Shown here piece after piece: positions 35,009 through 46,789 of a DNA stretch of 64,000 bases. Made by a program: the position numbers and the translations under genes. The stretch's first letter is position 1, and the number at the start of each line of letters is the position of its first letter. This stretch comes from Lycorma delicatula (lineage: Eukaryota > Arthropoda > Insecta > Hemiptera > Fulgoridae). The stretch covers positions 192,461,034 through 192,525,033 of the forward strand of contig NC_134456.1 of the NCBI RefSeq assembly GCF_047948215.1. The letters are read 5' to 3'. Below the pieces are notes generated by a model. It did not search any database. It had not been told where the DNA came from and saw only the letters and a list, made by a program, of their open reading frames with translations.

Positions 35009-36317
35009 TGAGGGTTATTTTTTTTCAAGGTCTGATCGGTCTCCCATAAAAACCCATGCAAAAATCGGATGAACCTTTGCGCATATGTGTTGCGCAGCAT
35101 CTCTAGTGTGGCCTTCAATCACGCCGCATCACTTCGTTTAGTTCTGAACATGCAGCTAGCATGTAAACATGTCTACAACAATAGCATATTCCGCCAAGTG
35201 TGAAGTGCGTGTGGTAATTTGATTTCTTCAGGCTGAGGGGTGTAATGAAGCTGAAATTCATCGACGAATAAGTAATGTGTATGGTGAAATGAGTAATTTG
35301 CGGTCAATGAGTGACAGCAAAGTGTGACAATGGTGCAGGAACTTTAAAGCAGGATGTACAGATGTTCATGATGCAGGTAGTCAGGGAAGGAAGCGAATGT
35401 CAACCGATGATCTCGTTGAGCGAGTGGATGAGGCAATTCGAGAAAATCGTCGGTTCACAATTTCTGTATCGAGTGATTCGTTTCCTGAAATTTCAATGTC
35501 AGCTCTGTACTCCAAACTGTGTGAGATGGGTTCCCAAGATGTTGTCCGACCATCACAAAACAATGAGAATGGACGCCTCCCTAATGTTTCTCCAGCGCTA
35601 CCACAATGAAGGAAAAGATTTTTTGAACAAAATTGTCACAGGGGATGTGACATGGGTCCATTTCGAAACTGAAGAAACAAAAGAACAATCCAAAATGTGG
35701 ATGCATTTTCATTCTCCCAGTAAACCAAAGAAGTTCAAGCGAACCTTCTCCAACAGAAAGTGTATGGCTACTGTGTTATGGGACCGGAATGGTGTTCTCT
35801 TGGTAGAATTCATGGAACGTGGCATGACCATCACTGCAGCCTCATACTGTGTGACTCTTCAATGTCTGTGAAGGGCAATTCAGAATAAGCGGAGGGAAAT
35901 GTTGTCATCAGGCATTTTATTTCTCTATGACAATGCTTGGCCGCACACTGCAGCTATAACAAAGAAGCTCCTGCAAGGTTTTCGTTGGGAAGTGGTTGAT
36001 CACCCACCATACAGCCTGGACTTGGCTCCATCCGACTTTCACCTGTTTGCTCACATGAAATGCTGGCTAGGAGGACAACATTTCGGCACAGAGATTGAGC
36101 TGCAGACGTAGAAACATGGCTGAAAACACAGGCAGCTCCGTTCTAAGACGAGGGTGTTGGAAATTTGGTACCACGCTACAAAAAATGTCTAAATCAGAGT
36201 GGCGACTATGTAGAGAAATAGTGTAACTATGTAAATACTTGTTACAAATAAAAAATTTTTTATTTTCACTGTGGTTTTAATTTCATGACCAATCGGATCT
36301 TGAAAAAAAAACTCTTG
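35009..36317 (+). mobile_element. mariner family A, copy A2 (inactive)
   Basis: TA-flanked (35007-35008, 36318-36319). Left end TGAGGGTTATTTTTTTTCAA and right end CTTGAAAAAAAAACTCTTG form the terminal repeats. The transposase begins at 35169 (MSTTIAYSAKCEVR), is soon stopped (VVI-stop-FLQAEG), and reads on as ISNVYGEMSNLRSMSDSKV. In a second frame it gives VERVDEAIRENRRFTISVSS. Then come the first catalytic box (VTGDVTWVHFETEETKEQSK, with E-to-V beside D), FSNRKCMATVLWDRNGVLLV, FLYDNAWPHTAAITKKLLQG (HD to YD) and SLDLAPSDFHLFAHMKCWLG. Tryptophan is kept where A1 and A3 have TGA. Confidence 0.93.
35311..36111 (+). pseudogene. mariner A2 transposase fragments
   Basis: Two frames, 35311-35871 and 35899-36111, hold the catalytic core of copy A2. 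A TGA replaces CGA near 35869 (LQC-stop-RAIQNKRR). The last part ends where a short deletion (QTSIETW to QT) shifts the frame. Confidence 0.85.
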
Positions 36318-38044
36318 TAATTAAATACAGTTAAACAAAAATCTATAGACCATGTCTTAATATTTCAGAAGCATACAGCATCTTCAATTTTAAATTGGAA
36401 TTATTAAATTATTTAATTTTTGAGAGAGTGGATAATAGCGCTAGCTGTACACTGATGGATGCATACAAGTTATTACAGTATTTGCATAGAAAAGTTTAAA
36501 TTGGTGCAGATTGGTTTAGTATTTTCATAAATAGTGTGTAGTATAAATAAATCTCCTTTTCTCAAATAATTTGAACTTGCTGCTAGAGCTCCTGCTTTTG
36601 ATTAGTATATTTTGGTTATTATGCAGTTAGTCAATAGCCGAGAATTCTAGTTAAAAGGTTTGATGTTGCAGAATATTTAGGCTTCAAAGATGTTTGTCCG
36701 TATTATTCAAAATTTCATTAAAATGGCAATGTGTATGGAGCAATCTAAAGGATGATAGAAATTCTGCCCTCCTTAACAACATAGCATCTAACATAATCAA
36801 ATACAATGTTCTAATCAAGCCTGGTGTGCACTAGTAAAATCCAAGCAATTATTGATTGAAATGATTTTTACTCTGTGCCAAAGGTAGTCTTTAATGAATG
36901 CCTAAAAATGTCTTCTAATCCAAAAGCAAAAAAATTGTATTATAATGGTTACATGCCAAACATTGTAAACATATTGAATAGTGTCAAAAGATACATATAA
37001 AGGATTCAAGCATTTCATTTAAAACTAAATTCAATATTATTAATTTACTTTCTATCAACAATTTAGTTCAAATGATTCAAAGGATTTTAAGACAAAATTG
37101 ATTAATGTAAAATGAAACAATAAATTGTCTTCCAGATAAGCACCCTTAGTCTGTAGGATTTTGGTGAATGTCTTGGAAGTCGACATTATGTGCGGTTTTC
37201 ACTGTCAATTGTTGTTTTTATTAAAATTTTACATGGAAATGATGTCATATGACTATAATGCTATTTAAACAAATTAATTTGAATCCAGTATGGAAGAAAC
37301 AAATTGAATTTTAGAGAATGGTAAAAAATGGTATTTATGTCCAGAAAGTAAACATTCTCTAAAATAACAGTTGCAGAAAAAATAGAATACAAATTACTTT
37401 ATAAAATGTGTACCTCTATATATTTTTATAATTAAAATTTTTTTTTATGAATATCTTGTATATACACTTTGTATATTTGCAATTTGTTAAATATAAACTT
37501 TGATTCATTTATAATAAGAAAAACTAATTGCAGTTTTGAGTTGTGAGGCTACATGGATCTATAAGCATTTGGTGCGAGCTTAATTTTACTTTCTTGAATT
37601 GAAAACACTACTCAAGTTAAAATTTTAATCAATTTTGATTGAGTTGAGATTCACTTTTTATTCAATTTAACACTAAAATAAAGTATTTTTTAAGTAAGAA
37701 AATTTGCATTTAAAAATTTTATTTACTGTATTTTTAAAATGTAAAAGTTCTGTATTGCTGTGCAGCATATGGCTGTGTGGTTCACATTTGTTGGAATTAT
37801 GGAATTTACATTTAGATGATCGAGCTAAATAATCAGTAGTGATGTGCAAGAATATAATGTTAGCTCAGAAGAGTGTCTTTTTGATGTGACTACATCATTC
37901 ATTAGATTTTGTGTATCAGGTACCTTTCTAAAGAATCTCTGAACCAATATAATGTTTTCTGTTCAAATGTTTTTATTTTTTTATAGAAATTTTATCTGAA
38001 TCTAGTAGATATTTTAATGACTTTAATTTTTGAATTTTTTTTAG
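36318..38044. other. intron sequence; ends in a splice acceptor
   Basis: No gene or strong repeat. The end TTTTTGAATTTTTTTTAG (38027-38044) is a clear acceptor. Confidence 0.6.
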
Positions 38045-38896
38045 AAAATGAAATTCCTTCTGCTGCAGTTAGAGAGACGAGAACGCAGCGAAGCAGGAGA
38101 ACAAAACCTTCTAATTGTGATGATCAATCAGTTCCAAGTTCAGAAGATCATTTACAGAAAAAGTCTTCTGGTGATAATGAATTGGAAGGTAGTTCAACTG
38201 TACCTTGCATTGTTTCAAGTAATAATGGCACAAAAACTGTTGCTAAAAATAAAGAAACAAAAGGAGATGATTCAGCAAAAAATAATGTTGAGATTGATGA
38301 ATTGAATGTACTGAAAGATAAAGTTGAAAATGATTCAGAACTAGTCTATCAGAGATTAACAAGAACAAAAACAAACAGAAATTGTAAACGAAATGTCTCT
38401 GATACTGATGATATTGAAATACAAAATCTAGAGCAAAGAGTGAAAAGAAGTAAGAAATCTAATATTGAAAAAAATAATTTGAATAATATTGCTGTAAAAA
38501 GTATAGGAGATGCAGCTATTAAAGAGTGTTATGTAGAACTATCACAAAAAGTTAATTTAATGAATAATGGAAGTGTTATTAAAAACAATGATGGTAAACA
38601 ATTGCCTGAAAATTCAGCTTTTAAACCACATGAAGATACTGAAAAACAAACTCAGGATACTTATAAAAAGCAATTGAACATAATTGGTAATGAAGAAAGT
38701 CTTGCAACATCAAATAAAATAACAGTATCAGAAGTTATTCAAAAAGTGAATACTGCTGCAGCTACAAGTAGTGATGATAAAGTTGATGATTGTGTGGTTA
38801 TGAAAACAGAAATCAATTCTATTCCATCATCCTCAGATTGCACAGAATCAAATAAAATAAATTTAGTTTCCAGCACTAATTTACATACTGAAAAAG
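38045..38896 (+). CDS. exon of CENP-C-like host gene (visible exon 3, giant)
   Basis: An 852-nt exon, phase 1 at both ends, open for 283 codons. The donor is GTAAGT, a consensus site. It opens with ENEIPSAAVRETRTQRSRRT, an arginine-rich patch like those near the starts of the neighbouring exons. It then runs as low-complexity K/N/S/D/E sequence with a second basic patch (RLTRTKTNRNCKRN) and RVKRSKKSN. No domain is recognised. It joins G|CA or G|AA to the exon at 48860. It looks like a disordered chromatin-protein linker. Together with 27866-28936 it gives about 640 residues between the P-x-x-x-W segment and the cupin-like end. Confidence 0.85.
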
Positions 38897-39370
38897 GTAA
38901 GTTTCTGTAGTTTATAAATTGTGACATTGCTGTCAGAAAGCTAGATTATGCTCAAAAACATTTACAAAATTTTTACTTCAAATTTAAGACAAGATAGTCA
39001 TTTGAATTGAACAATTTTCATCATTCCATACTGAGGAAAAAAGTATAAAAAAATAATAAATGAAAAAAAAAAAATTAATATTAAAAAAATATTGACAGAC
39101 AGCACTTAACAAAACAATGAGTACTTTTAACAGCATCCTTACACAAAATAAAAAATACAAACACCTGTTGTCATTTTGGACAATCATAAGCTTAAAACAT
39201 GTAAACCACTGACATAACCAATCAATCATGTAACATGTAAACATAAACCAATCAATCAGTATCCAGTTCCGTGAACAAAATATAAGAGAAGATAACTGTG
39301 TAGTGTTCTTATGACAGAAAACTTTCATTAAAAATATTTTTAATCGATTTACAATCCTAAAGGGCTGTTA
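38897..39370. other. intron sequence; no gene seen
   Basis: Contains a short repeated ACCAATCAATCA motif around 39216-39260 (two copies) and nothing else of note. Confidence 0.5.
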
Positions 39371-39374
39371 TTAC

Positions 39375-39420
39375 ATACCGCATTTGCTTGAATGTACATT
39401 GACCCCCCCCCCCCATTTTT
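39375..39420 (-). repeat. possible 3' terminus of the pogo-like element, with poly-C
   Basis: TACCGCATTTGCTTGAATGT followed by a C14 run. From memory, pogo-like insect elements end in ACCG-x-ATTT-x-CTCGAAT-type repeats. I found no matching inverted repeat at the other end, so the link is weak. Confidence 0.3.
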
Positions 39421-40340
39421 GAATTTAATTTTCAGGAAGAAAATTTGTATAGTTTTTTTAATTGAACTCCCTTATTTGCCCCACAGACATTATACTGCAT
39501 CTGCTACAAAAACATTCAATCTTGTACATCTCCACTAGATGGCTTTAGTTGTCTAGGAATGGATTGCAATGTTAGTCGGTAGTTTGTCATCTTCATGTTC
39601 TATTACTGTAATTCAAGCTTGACGTAAAAAAATTTAGGTTAATATTAGGTAATTAGCATTTCCATGAACTGAACTTTGTATGATTTTAACATAACCTAAT
39701 ACTTACTGTACTTGCTAATTAACCTTAATTATTAAATGTCAGAAGACTAACAAATGTTTTAATTTGAATACTCTAATTTTATACATATTAGGAAAATAAA
39801 CTGTTGCATGCCCAGCAGACATAGTATTTATATTACCATTAAGAAATTAATTTCAAAATTTATTATACTTAATATTATGTATGCCTTTTTTATACTATTA
39901 TATATTACTCTTTCATTATACTATTTTATAATATTATTCATTCTTAAATATTGTATCTAATTAAAAAAAATAATAATTTGTTTTTCTATATTTTCATGAA
40001 AAAAATCTGATTTGGACACAACATGACATCCTTCTACACCTATTAAATTACATACATATACACATTTTTTTAAAATGAAACATAAAATATTATTTTGTTA
40101 ATAATTTCTGATATTTTTTTATTTATTTTTTATTGTTATTATTGAATTATTTATTTTAAACATTTTTTTACAATCAGAAGTTAATAACTATTAAATAAAT
40201 CAATATATTTAAATTAAAAAAAAAAAATAAATAAAAAAAGGAGATAAAGTTGAATTTGAATCTGTGTGCCTTCCCCTTGTAAGATCCAAATATTTCATTA
40301 ATAACAATTTTTTATCATTGAAAAGCTCTCAATGAGGGCT
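39421..40340. other. no gene seen; very AT-rich
   Basis: Long A/T homopolymers and TATTA-type runs (39880-40240). Confidence 0.5.
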
Positions 40341-40344
40341 TATT

Positions 40345-40655
40345 ACTTAAGCCAGTTAAGAAAAAGTCCAAAATCCGATTTGTGTTTTTGATTTTGGGCT
40401 ATTTTGGACACTTTTTGGTCCAGTCTTTTGCAATCAATAGGGGAGTTGCACAACTAGATGTTACAGCAGTTCCTAAATCCAAAATTTCAACATCAAACGG
40501 CTAATTGTTTTTGAGTTATGCGAGATACACATTTTCTTATGTATGTATATGCGTATGTCGCTGAAACTGGCCGAAATGAATATTTCCATTGAAATTTAAA
40601 ATTTTTTGCAATAAAATTTATCACAATACTTCCTTTACTTCGTACAAGGAAGTAA
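40345..40655. repeat. hairpin-ended repeat (ACTTCCTTTACTTCGTACAAGGAAGT)
   Basis: The right end is a hairpin, ACTTCCTT and AAGGAAGT as arms (about 40628-40653). The body includes AATAGGGGAGTTGCACAACT, GATGTTACAGCAGTTCC and TTTTTGAGTTATGCGAGATA. I recall this unit as common in some hemipteran genomes, but the family is unclassified here. It interrupts the pogo-like relic's 3' side. Confidence 0.5.
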
Positions 40656-41064
40656 AAATGCATTAAAAATTCACTGAAAACACATGGAACACTTGAATTG
40701 GTGCTATCATCATCACTACTGTCATCTGAAAATAAAATGTTTTCATCATTAGATTCTTCCTCGCACAGAATATCACCTTCAGTGCCATGTAATGTATTGC
40801 TATTGCAACATTTTTTAAATCATTGTCTAATGCTTTCCGTTGTTATCAAATTTAGTAATCCACTCGCATAATGAGCTCATGGAAGGTTTTTTATTTTTCT
40901 TAGTTGATGACTGTTCATCAGCTAACTGATTGTTGGATGTGAAGCTGATGCTTAACTTCAAAAATCAGTGTTTATTTTTTTACTTCTGTACATTTTCTTG
41001 GTCAAATGACACCTGAATGCATCTAATAACATGGACGCTGTCTTCTAAGACATACGTTTTTGGA

Positions 41065-41195
41065 GTAGACTATTTTAAAACAATCTTTGACCAAAGATTC
41101 ACCCATCCAAACTTTTTCATTTTTATTTTTTTTTTGTTAAGCCTCCGGAACCACTAAGGTATTACTTCAGAGAATGATATGTATGAATGTAAATG
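41065..41195 (-). repeat. left arm of an inverted duplication (pogo + SINE tail)
   Basis: Contains the minus-oriented pogo GESLVKDCFKIVY segment and, at 41135-41195, a SINE 3' tail in reverse orientation. It matches the right arm 41316-41452 as a reverse complement with small gaps. Confidence 0.8.
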
Positions 41196-41400
41196 AAGTA
41201 AAGGCAGTTAGTTTTATATGGATTTGAATGCTAGACTGTGGATACTGGTGTTTGGATTTCAATTAACCACACATCTCAGGAATGGTTGACCTGAGAATGT
41301 ACAAGCCTACAGTTTATTTACATTCATACACATCCTCATTCATTCTCTGAAGTAATACCTTTGGTGATTCCAGAGGCTAAACAGAAAAAATAAAATATGA
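41195..41400 (+). repeat. tRNA-derived SINE, copy 3 (5' truncated)
   Basis: The body reads GTTAGTTTTATATGGATTTG, then GTGGATACTGGTGTTTGGAT, ACACATCTCAGGAATGGTTG, then the tail GAAGTAATACCTTTGGTGAT and AGAGGCTAAACAGAAAAAA. It lies between the two arms of the inverted duplication. The right arm includes its tail. Confidence 0.85.
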
Positions 41401-41452
41401 AAAAGGTTGTATGGATGAGTCTTTGTTCAAAGATTGGCTTTAAATAGTCTAC
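41316..41452 (+). repeat. right arm of the inverted duplication
   Basis: Carries the SINE tail then, in + orientation, a pogo piece reading KGCMDESLFKDWL. This is the opposite orientation to the rest of the pogo relic. Pairing with 41065-41195 would form a hairpin of about 130 bp with some mismatches. Confidence 0.8.
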
Positions 41453-42174
41453 ACTTTTCATTTACCCATATAATAATGTTTTTTGATAGTGTTTCTTTTG
41501 GCAATGTTTTTCTCTTTAAAAATCACAAATGGTAGCAATTTTGATCCATCAGCTTACACATACAGCATACTGTGCTTTTTCATTTCCATTTGTTAAAGAG
41601 ATTTTTCACCTTTTGCGTTGGTTGTTGTGTTTGTAGGCATATCAAAAAAAAAAAAATAGGAGTTTGATCAACATTACCAATTTTATTTAGTAGATGTGTA
41701 TTTCTTAAATTAATAACATGTTTCTGGAAAGCAATAAGTTTTTCTTTGTAATCCACTAATCATTGTACTATGTTTTATAATGTCTTTAGGTTCTATCCCA
41801 TTCCTTTTCATCATGCGCCTACACCAATCTAAACTTTCTTGAAAATTTTGTACACCTTTTTTCAGCAATTTCATGGCCTTTAATCATGATTACATCTCTT
41901 GCAATACAGCAACCTTTACTTTTATTTACTTTAATGAATTCTACAACTAAATCATCATTTTCTTGAAAACAGCCTCTGAAAGATTTCTGGGAAGATATTG
42001 TAGTCAGTAAAGGAGTCTATCTGTTTTCTTTAACAATGTAAGTTTTTTTTTCATTGACATCATATTTTTGGGCTGCATTACAATTATTGAACTTTTCAGC
42101 TTCACATTTTACTTGTAATTAAAATTTTGGTGAAAACCTTTTACACTTTCACTTATTTCTGGGGGAAAAAATTA

Positions 42175-43289
42175 CGAGGGTTGTTTGAAATGTTTTGTGC
42201 CTGAACTTGAAGATGACAGCACTCATCAACAAAAGTTAAGGAATGTATTCGTGCATGCGTTGAAAGGTATTTGCTGAAATTTGAGCCATTTTGGATGCTC
42301 AGATGTTTGATAATCATTTAAGTCATTGTGAATGTTTTTGTGAAAATGGAAAAAATTGAATATCGTGCTGTGATTAAATACTTGCATTTGCAAGACAATA
42401 CACCTATGCAAATTAAAATTGAGGTGAATGCTGTTTATGGGGATTCTGTCCCATTTGCCACTGTGAAAAGATGGGCAGCTGAATTTAAACATGGTTGTAT
42501 CAGCTTGGTTGATGATGTCTGTTCAGGACGGCTAAAAACTCTAACCACCACCAATATATTGAAAAAGTTCATGAAATGATGATACTGGATGAATGACGAA
42601 TTAAGGTTAGAGAGATAACAGAGGCTATGGGCTTATTGAAGGAAAATGCTTGTCATATATTAACTGAAGAATTGTATATGTGTAAGATATCTGCGGGTTG
42701 GGTGCTGCACTCACTCACTTTGGACCAAAAACACATTGAACGAACATTTCCAAGGCCATGATGGACCAGTTTAAGCAAAACAAGTCAGATTTTTTGCATC
42801 ACGTAACTAGATGAAACATTGATCCACCACTACACTCCTGAGATGAAACAGGAATCAAAACAATGGACTGCAAAGGGTGAACCTGCTCTGAAAAGGGGGA
42901 AAATGGTTTCATCGGCCAGGAAGGTGATTGCAACTGTTTTTTGGGATAGTAACGGAATTTTATTTATCGATTATTTTCAAAAAGGTAGAACAATAACAGG
43001 ACAGTATTATGCATCATTAATTGACATGCCGAAGGCAGAAATTGCAAAAAAGACCACATTTGAAGAAGAATGTGCTTTTCTATCAGGATAATGCATCTGC
43101 TCACACTTTGATGATTGCGGCTAAAATACACTAATTGCACTTTGAATTTGTTAGCCACTAAATGTATTCACCAGATCTGACCCCAAGTGACTTTTTCTTC
43201 TTTCTTAATCTTAAAGTTTTGCTTGGAGGAAAGATATTTTCGTTATTTGACAGAAAAACTACGTCTCAAAACTTTTCAGACAATCCTGG
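42175..43289 (+). mobile_element. mariner family C (inactive, 3' deleted)
   Basis: TA-flanked (42173-42174 and 43290-43291). The left end CGAGGGTTGTTTGAAATGTT and the right end AAAACTTTTCAGACAATCCT are imperfect inverted repeats. The transposase starts at 42346 (MEKIEYRAVIKYLHLQDNTP). It has a helix-turn-helix ending VPFATVKRWAAEFKHG and, after stops and shifts, LIHHYTPEMKQESKQW (first catalytic box TDETLIHHY, G to T and W to L), YQDNASAHTLM (second D) and YSPDLTPSDFFFF (third D). The right terminal repeat follows directly after LLGGKIF, so the last part of the ORF is deleted. It inserted beside the pogo-like relic, whose minus-strand reading ends at about 42165. Confidence 0.88.
42346..43235 (+). 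pseudogene. mariner C transposase, broken
   Basis: About 290 codons covered in several frames (42346-42579, 42819-43091 and neighbours). The HTH region is intact in one frame (residues 1-70). The catalytic region is separated by a frameshift near 42590 and a further one near 43070. Confidence 0.85.
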
Positions 43290-46190
43290 TACAATAAATA
43301 ATTCTTTTAAAACTGGATGAAACCTTGAAGCCAAATAAACAGAGTTGAGAATGAAAACCAAATTTATTTACTTACAAAAAAATAAAAAAACTGTTTTATT
43401 GTAGTGAAACCTGTTTAATGAACAAACAGGTTTATCTTGCTAGTCCTAATTCTAATTGTTTATTACCCTTAACTGTACATGCAAGTAGATAATGCATTCA
43501 GAGGGATGATAATGCTTGTATTGAATCATTATGTCAAAATAAATAAAAAAATTATATAATACCAAAAAGTTAATGTTCAACTATTATTTGAAAAAAATGA
43601 AATAAATAAAATATAATAATATAATATAATAATGAATAAATAAATAGAATAAAATAAATGAAATAAAAAAAGATGATTTCAAGGAAATGGGAAAATTAAA
43701 AACATGCACTGATTACATAGGCTCATCCCTTTTCTTTAAAAGTTTGAATAAAATGTAATTTTATGTTTTAAATTTACCTATATTTTAATTTAAAAAGTTA
43801 ATATCTTTAAGAAAATAAATTCTAAATAAGGTACTTTTATTAATAACATGTAATAATAATAACTGAAGGTAGTTACTACTATAAACTGTAATAAGTCCCC
43901 CATCATGAATATTGAAACAAAAATAAACTACAAAACAATTTAAAAGCACAGTTTAATACGATTGTAAGTCGGCCCTGCATATTGGTTGATCTTTCCGTTT
44001 TTTTGGGAGGAAATGTTGGTAATGACCAACTATTTGAGCAGATATGGTGTTTTTCCTATCACTATTTAGCTATGAAGTTTCTGCGCTACAAGTTTCTAAT
44101 TCCTGTTTTATACATATATTTTTAAAAACTTATTCAAATTTTATGACCATTACCAGGTAATGTTAGGTAAACCTGATTTTCTAGGTCCGTATTTGGTAGA
44201 TGAACCTATATTATAGTTTGATCTACATATTTTAAATCCAATTACTGCATTTAAAAATTAATTTGTGTCTGCTATTATGTTGAGTTTAGTAATATTTTTA
44301 GCATTTGAGTACAAAGGCTAATTTTCCTGCAACAGCCACAATAATTTTAAGATGTGATTTTTTAAATATTTTTTTTATCTTGCTGCTTTACTAAGGCTAA
44401 TAATAAGGTCAATATAATAATTTCTGTTATTCTGAAGTAAGGTTGTTTTGCTGCATTGCTGATTTTTTTTTGATTCTTTTCTGTTTGTTACCACTGAACT
44501 TTCTAGTAAAATCATTCAACTCCGCTTTCTCTTTAATAAAATCCATTTCTCTCCAATAAGCCTCTAGACCAAGTGTGAATCCAGTTTGTGGTGTAAAACT
44601 ATCTCATCGTTGCTGTCATCTTATGCTGTGCAGGAAGAAGAGAATCATTGATTGTATATTTATTGGGTGTACATTTTCTATATATAACAAAAGTGATTTT
44701 ATTATTTTGACTTTTAAATCCAAAAATTGTAGGAGATATTTATTTTCAATCTAATAGGTAAATTTATTGTTTTTTGATGTGGTTTAATTTTTTAACAATT
44801 TTGATAAATATCAAAAACAATAAAATATCATCTACGTATTAATATATAATCCACATAAATTAAATTTAGATGCTTTTTGTTTGCTTAGATTGTGTTAAAT
44901 AATGATAGAAGTTTTTATTTTAAAAATTTATTTAAATTTCTTTTATTTTAAAAACTTATTCAAGTTTTATGAAATTACCAGCCATATGTTTTCTAATATT
45001 TCATAATTACTATTTATTTGTATTATTATTTCTGTAATTTTAAATATATTGTATAAATTTTATATATATTGTATAATTTGTATGTGTATTGTATAAATTT
45101 TTTGTTTTCTAATATTCCATAATTATTGTTTTTTTGTCATTTAATATTTATTATTTTTTCTTTTGTAATTTATTTATTTATTTTCTTGTATATACTTTTT
45201 GCATCGGTGTGTCTACTGTTAACAATCAGAATTATTAACAATCGAAATGGCCATTTAGTTTTAGATTTTAACTAAACATTTTGCTCCTTGATTTTTAAGA
45301 ATAATTTAGTTTTCCAATTTTTTTTTAATTAACTGTTTAGTCTTCATTTATATTGCAAACTATGTTTGTTAATTGCGTAAATGAATGATAGTTTTGAAAT
45401 TATTTTAGAGATGGTCTTCTTTCAGAATATTATGTGATAGTAACAACAAATTTTTATCATAGGCGAATAATAATAATATGGAAAGTGAAGTAAGGGAAAA
45501 TACTGTGCTAAATGTATTCAATACAATGTAATGTATTCAATTTAAAACAGCAATTCAATTGCCATTTAAACAGTAGAGATGAATTGTAAAGATTAGCTAA
45601 TCAATCACTATTTATTGATTTATTTGGTTTTTTATTTTTGTACTATCACTTCATTTTCTAAAAGTGTATCTTTTAAGTAAATCTTATTGCATTACAATCT
45701 GATAGTTTTAACTTTTGATAAATATAGAGCTTCATTTATGTAAATGGTAGGGATTTCTTCCCTTTTTCCAACATGAGAGCTTCTTACTGAAAGAGAAATT
45801 TTCTCTTGAGAGGATTATTGTAGAGATAATAGTACAATTCTCAACACCAAAATCAATTTTTTTTTTATTATTGGTAACCTTCAGAGGTGGTTTTGGTTAC
45901 TCCAGGAAGACAATTAACATGACAAATTTCACTGCGATATGTAAAAATATTTTATGAAAGGCTTAGCTATTTAATCGGTGATTTTTAGCTTTTTACTGTG
46001 CTAAATAGTAGTTTGAATATCAAAATTAACTTAAAACAAATTCTATGATCTTAAAATACTTCTTGTATTGCTACTCTACCATTGAAACAAGGCACTGTTT
46101 AGACATCCTGCTATTGTACTCAGCTTGTTATCTATTGGTTTGTGAAATGTAAAAATGTTATCCAAGCAATCTGCAATAGTGTGCATAAGC
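43290..46190. other. intron sequence; no gene seen
   Basis: About 2.9 kb of AT-rich DNA with many homopolymers and TATTTATT runs. On the minus strand around 44600-44200 there are short open stretches, but none resembles a known product. Confidence 0.5.
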
Positions 46191-46204
46191 AGATTATATC
46201 AAAT

Positions 46205-46560
46205 GCACTTTAGAAATTGCTGAGGTCCTAGAGGAGAAACTGACTAAAGAAATAAGAGAAAGAATGAAGAGAAGCTGGCTTGAAGGAAAGATACACAGTG
46301 CATCTCTTGTCCTGCTGAGAAAATTGACCTTGGAGGACATCCATGAGTATAAAATGTGTTTAAATGTGAGTGTAAAATGTCACTAGATTATCTTAAAAAA
46401 TTGCTATATTTGGTACCTCAAAAAATTAAGAAAAAGACAAATTAATGAGAGAATTTATATTGACACAATTAGTATTAGTGAACTGCCTTGCAACTGGCAG
46501 TAATTATCGGAGTCTATTATGCTTTTTCTGTATATCAAATCCAGCAATATATAATAAATC
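46205..46560 (+). pseudogene. PIF/Harbinger transposase (HARBI1-like) fragment
   Basis: One frame reads MKRSWLEGKIHSASLVLLRK followed by LTLEDIHEYKMCLNV. This resembles the W-L-x-R-R...LL-EL-RLEDP-x-Y-x-NFLRM start of Harbinger transposases. The next frames read SLDYLKKLLYLVPQKIKKK and then MREFILTQLVLVNCLATGSN with YRSLLCFF, matching the MRE-x-I-x-x...L-x-x-x-L-RFLATG-x-S-Y-R-SL block. Two frameshifts are present, and the DDE part beyond is absent. It is an N-terminal fragment of a dead element. Confidence 0.7.
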
Positions 46561-46789
46561 CAGCATCATATTTTGGTAGTTTTGTTTTATAACAGCACAG
46601 CATTTTTTAATTTACATTTGTCAAAATGAAATAAACCAAACTGAGTAACCTATTTTTTAGGGCTTAATCTATCTCTTTGAAAATGTAATTGACTAAATAA
46701 GAATTCATACTTTAATTAATTAATTAAAAATATGAATAATACCAATGGCAAAGTAATTTTTTAAGATGAAGATTTTTGTATTTTATTGC

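Larger units (their letters stand above)
40690..42165 (-). mobile_element. pogo-like (DDE_1/CENP-B type) transposase relic
   Basis: The minus strand reads a helix-turn-helix piece (EAEKFNNCNAAQKYDVNEK, 42115-42055) near the N-terminus. Then come FQENDDLVVEFIKVN, KGCCIARDVIMIKGHEIAEK and the DDE region with GTVCCMCKLMDQNC and FLKRKTLPKETLSKNIIIWV (41590-41465). Next is the GWMDE-type segment KVWMGESLVKDCFKIVYS (left arm, 41125-41065), TASMLLDAFRCHLTKK, and the acidic C-terminus with LCEWITKF, GTEGDILCEEESNDENILF and SDDSSDDDSTNSS (40890-40690). Frame breaks are many. The body is split at 41060-41455 by an inverted duplication containing a SINE. Pogo-like transposases are the source of CENP-B. 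This copy is dead. Confidence 0.75.
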
